Part shown: in pieces, positions 5,954 to 6,997 of the stretch | Position numbering within the stretch: the first letter of the stretch is position 1 | How the letters are laid out: every line of letters begins with the position of its first letter | NCBI GenBank assembly: GCA_016209725.1 | Contig: JACQVO010000206.1 | Location: 1 to 6,997 of the forward strand | DNA length: 6,997 nucleotides | Direction: 5' to 3' | Source: Candidatus Methylomirabilota bacterium | GTDB taxonomy: Bacteria; Methylomirabilota; Methylomirabilia; Methylomirabilales; 2-02-FULL-66-22 | Program-made: the position numbers and the translations under genes | Notes under the pieces: model-generated | Told to the model about the DNA's origin: nothing | What the model saw: the letters and a program-made list of their open reading frames with translations, nothing else | The model's database searches: none

Positions 5954-5982
5954 TCTATAACATGGGGGTCCGGGAGTGTCAA
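5954..5982 (-). promoter_or_regulatory. Sigma-70-type promoter of the rplU operon
   Basis: On the minus strand there is TTGACA (-35, plus coordinates 5977-5982), a 17-base spacer, and TATAGA (-10, 5954-5959). The -35 box is the perfect consensus, the spacer is optimal, and the -10 box differs from consensus at two positions. Transcription would start near 5946-5949. Its orientation and position in front of rplU fit the main promoter of the ribosomal-protein operon. Confidence 0.85.
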
Positions 5983-6005
5983 GCTTTTCCGGACCTCGCG
6001 GCGAT

Positions 6006-6036
6006 GTCAACTGGTCAAGCTGTCAAGTGGTCGAGC
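6006..6036. repeat. Octamer array upstream of the rplU promoter
   Basis: Four period-8 units are seen: GTCAACTG, GTCAAGCT, GTCAAGTG and GTCGAGCG (last one partly past the end). On the minus strand they read as repeated TTGAC words in the same orientation as the promoter's TTGACA. They end about 24 bases upstream of the -35 box. They could be operator half-sites or simply another of the short-period tracts of this window. Confidence 0.55.
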
Positions 6037-6040
6037 GGTA

Positions 6041-6089
6041 GAGACCCGCATCGCTCTTACCGCCAGGAGTGGCGGCGTGCCGGGGTCTC
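6041..6089. repeat. Nested hairpin at the broken edge of the PIN remnant
   Basis: An outer inverted repeat, GAGACCC (6041-6047) with GGGTCTC (6083-6089), encloses a perfect inner hairpin CCGCCA (6060-6065), GGAG loop, TGGCGG (6070-6075). It lies immediately before the point where recognisable PIN-domain sequence begins. It may be a small palindromic element whose arrival or recombination removed the front of the gene. No T-run follows. Confidence 0.5.
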
Positions 6090-6102
6090 TTGCATTCCAT
6101 GC

Positions 6103-6321
6103 GGGCTTCGCATCTCCGATCTCACCGCCGACGATGTCCCGCGCATTCGGGCCTTGATGCGAAAGTATCACGAACGGCCCATGGACCTCGCCGACGCGGC
6201 CCCCGTCCGCGTCGCCGAACGCGAGCGCCTGCGAGCGGTCTTCACCCTGGATCATCGAGACTTCAGAATCTACCGCGCCGCCCACGGGAAACCTTTCACC
6301 CTCATCCCTGACACCCTGTAA
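6103..6321 (+). pseudogene. PIN-domain (VapC-like) nuclease, 5' truncated
   Basis: The 72 residues ending at 6321 look like the C-terminal half of a PIN-domain ribonuclease: LMRKYHERPMDLADA, then VAERERLRAVFTLDHRDFRIYR and a final FTLIP. In this family the segments around D in PMDLADA and TLDHRDF carry acidic metal-binding residues. The N-terminal half, with the first strand Asp and the middle Glu (roughly 55-65 residues), is missing, and no ATG, GTG or TTG with a ribosome-binding site precedes the homology. The upstream in-frame sequence is a nested hairpin and then DNA antisense to rplU. The reading frame itself is intact to its stop. PIN proteins are usually toxins of toxin-antitoxin pairs, but no antitoxin is seen here. 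I conclude it is a non-functional remnant. Confidence 0.75.
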
Positions 6322-6467
6322 TCCGGGACGCTGACGCTCACCCTTGCCTCGCTGCGCTCGACGCTTTGGAGGACTCTGGATCACGAGATGGTGTATGCGT
6401 GGGAGGGCACCTTTGGATCGTAGCTTGTCATTCTTGGCAACGTTCCGCATTCTGGATCCAGAAGGGC

Positions 6468-6560
6468 ATGCGCTTCATGGCCTGCGGCAACGAGGTCACA
6501 TGGCTGGTGGATTCCGGCCAGAAGGCGACGGCGAAGATCAAGGAAGCGATCCCGCGGTAG
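6468..6560 (+). pseudogene. Short unrecognised coding remnant before a terminator
   Basis: The frame ending at 6560 encodes about 30 residues from the ATG at 6468 (MRFMACGNEV ... KIKEAIPR). From about 6453 the codons end almost only in G or C, as expected for a gene of this genome, whereas the codons before that in the same frame (from a TTG at 6366) do not. This suggests the 3' end of an older gene joined to unrelated DNA near 6450. I do not recognise the family; the ACGN word recalls DsrE-like proteins but is too short to use. An intrinsic terminator follows 30 bases after the stop, which fits a real plus-strand gene end. It could also be a small intact gene. Confidence 0.4.
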
Positions 6561-6562
6561 GA

Positions 6563-6590
6563 GGCAGAAGGCAGTAAGCAGAAGGCAGAG
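6563..6590. repeat. Heptamer tandem array, GGCAGAA units
   Basis: Four in-phase 7-base units are seen: GGCAGAA, GGCAGTA, AGCAGAA, GGCAGAG. They fill the space between the stop codon at 6560 and the terminator stem at 6591. The unit differs from those of the other heptamer tracts, but the period and intergenic position are the same. Confidence 0.7.
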
Positions 6591-6623
6591 CGGGGGCGCC
6601 ACATGACCGGTGCCCCCGTTTTT
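6591..6623 (+). terminator. Intrinsic terminator, plus strand
   Basis: CGGGGGCGCC (6591-6600) pairs with GGTGCCCCCG (6609-6618) in a 10-bp stem with one G-U pair and an 8-base loop, followed directly by TTTTTCTTT. No T-run lies on the other side, so it works for plus-strand transcription only. It marks the end of the plus-strand unit that holds the 6468-6560 remnant. Confidence 0.85.
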
Positions 6624-6928
6624 CTTTCCCGTTGCCCCTCACCATGGTAGACATCAACGTTGTCGCCTGCTTCGTGCGGCCGGGCTCCGCGCTACGGGGG
6701 TCCTCCCCCGATCCGGCTCCGCGGGCACCCCCTCCTGACGGAGGACACATCTTGATGCGCCCCGCGCTCGCGGGCGCCAACGTATACCAAGGCGGACTCG
6801 CGCGGCCTCCTGCGCCCCGCCGTGCGCGGGGGATGGCAGCCTGTGCCCTCCAGGGCTCTCTCCCATCCTTCCGGAGCGTCATCGGGGACGTTGCTTCCGA
6901 AACTGCTTTGTGATATCGTCCTCTGACC
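6624..6928. other. Hairpin-rich non-coding stretch before the transposase
   Basis: Open frames cross this stretch on both strands, but their translations are Pro/Arg/Gly-rich and match nothing I recognise, so I call no gene. It contains at least four GC-rich inverted repeats with short loops: CGGGGG/CCCCCG (6695-6710), CCTCC/GGAGG (6731-6744), GCGCCCCGCG/CGCGGGCGC (6757-6777, one bulge) and CCCCGC/GCGGGG (6815-6831). The stretch ends at the start codon of a transposase-like gene. Such genes are often flanked by palindromic REP-type sequences, but chance in GC-rich DNA remains possible. Confidence 0.45.
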
Positions 6929-6997
6929 ATGCCTCGCCAAGCCCGCCTGGATGCCCCGGGGGTCCTCCACCACGTGATGGTGCGCGGCCTCGAGCGC
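6929..6997 (+). CDS. Y1/REP-associated tyrosine transposase (RAYT-like), 5' part
   Basis: Only the first 23 codons are inside the window: MPRQARLDAPGVLHHVMVRG and three more residues. This matches the conserved N-terminus of the Y1 (IS200-like) transposase-domain proteins known as RAYTs, which begin with M-P-R-x-x-R-x-x-x-P-G-x-x-H-H-V-x-x-R-G. In that family a catalytic tyrosine and an HUH metal site lie further downstream, outside the window. These enzymes are linked to mobilisation of REP palindromes. No clear Shine-Dalgarno is seen. Whether the gene is intact cannot be told from here. Confidence 0.8.
   Translation, partial: MPRQARLDAPGVLHHVMVRGLER

Noticed and set aside
6007..6450. Minus-strand frame of 147 codons opposite the PIN remnant
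   Set aside because: The plus-strand reading gives clear PIN-domain motifs in the same place, and the minus translation has no recognisable domain.
6632..6913. Plus-strand frame of 93 codons and the opposing minus frames in 6538-6973
   Set aside because: Pro/Arg/Gly-rich translations crossing several hairpins, with no ribosome-binding site or family match. Treated as non-coding.

Overview
The window is a high-GC bacterial chromosome segment. It is dominated by one housekeeping operon on the minus strand. In transcription order it runs from right to left: rplU (ribosomal protein L21), rpmA (L27), obgE (ribosome-assembly GTPase), proB and proA (first two steps of proline synthesis), nadD (NAD synthesis) and rsfS (ribosomal silencing factor). 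From memory, this order is shared by Desulfobacterota (Geobacter-like), Methylomirabilota (NC10) and related deep lineages. The sequence-based inference is therefore a Gram-negative bacterium of that broad group, but the phylum cannot be fixed from this window.

Control region (about 5832-5982, minus strand): an almost ideal sigma-70 promoter (TTGACA, 17-base spacer, TATAGA) stands upstream of rplU. A strong 10-bp hairpin followed by six T residues begins almost at the predicted transcription start. It looks like an intrinsic terminator or attenuator in front of the whole operon.

Operon body (262-5831): all seven proteins look intact by length and motifs. proB overlaps obgE by 32 bases. rsfS has a perfect-looking Shine-Dalgarno (AAGGAGG) but an apparent ATA start codon. 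The larger gaps inside the operon hold short tandem repeats with 7- or 8-base periods, or palindromes. Some of these touch coding sequence or ribosome-binding regions: the proB stop codon lies inside a heptamer array, and the obgE translation-start region lies inside a heptamer palindrome.

Right part (5983-6997): a degraded plus-strand accessory stretch. It holds an octamer array, a nested hairpin, the C-terminal part of a PIN-domain (VapC-like) nuclease without its N-terminus, a 30-residue coding remnant that ends before a clear intrinsic terminator, and a hairpin-rich non-coding stretch. At the edge is the first 23 codons of a Y1/REP-associated tyrosine transposase-like gene. The left edge (1-261) shows no convincing gene.

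No phage, CRISPR, tRNA or rRNA feature was seen. I did not find a clearly new multi-gene system. The points most worth a second look are the family of short-period intergenic repeats, the promoter-proximal terminator, and the AUA start of rsfS.
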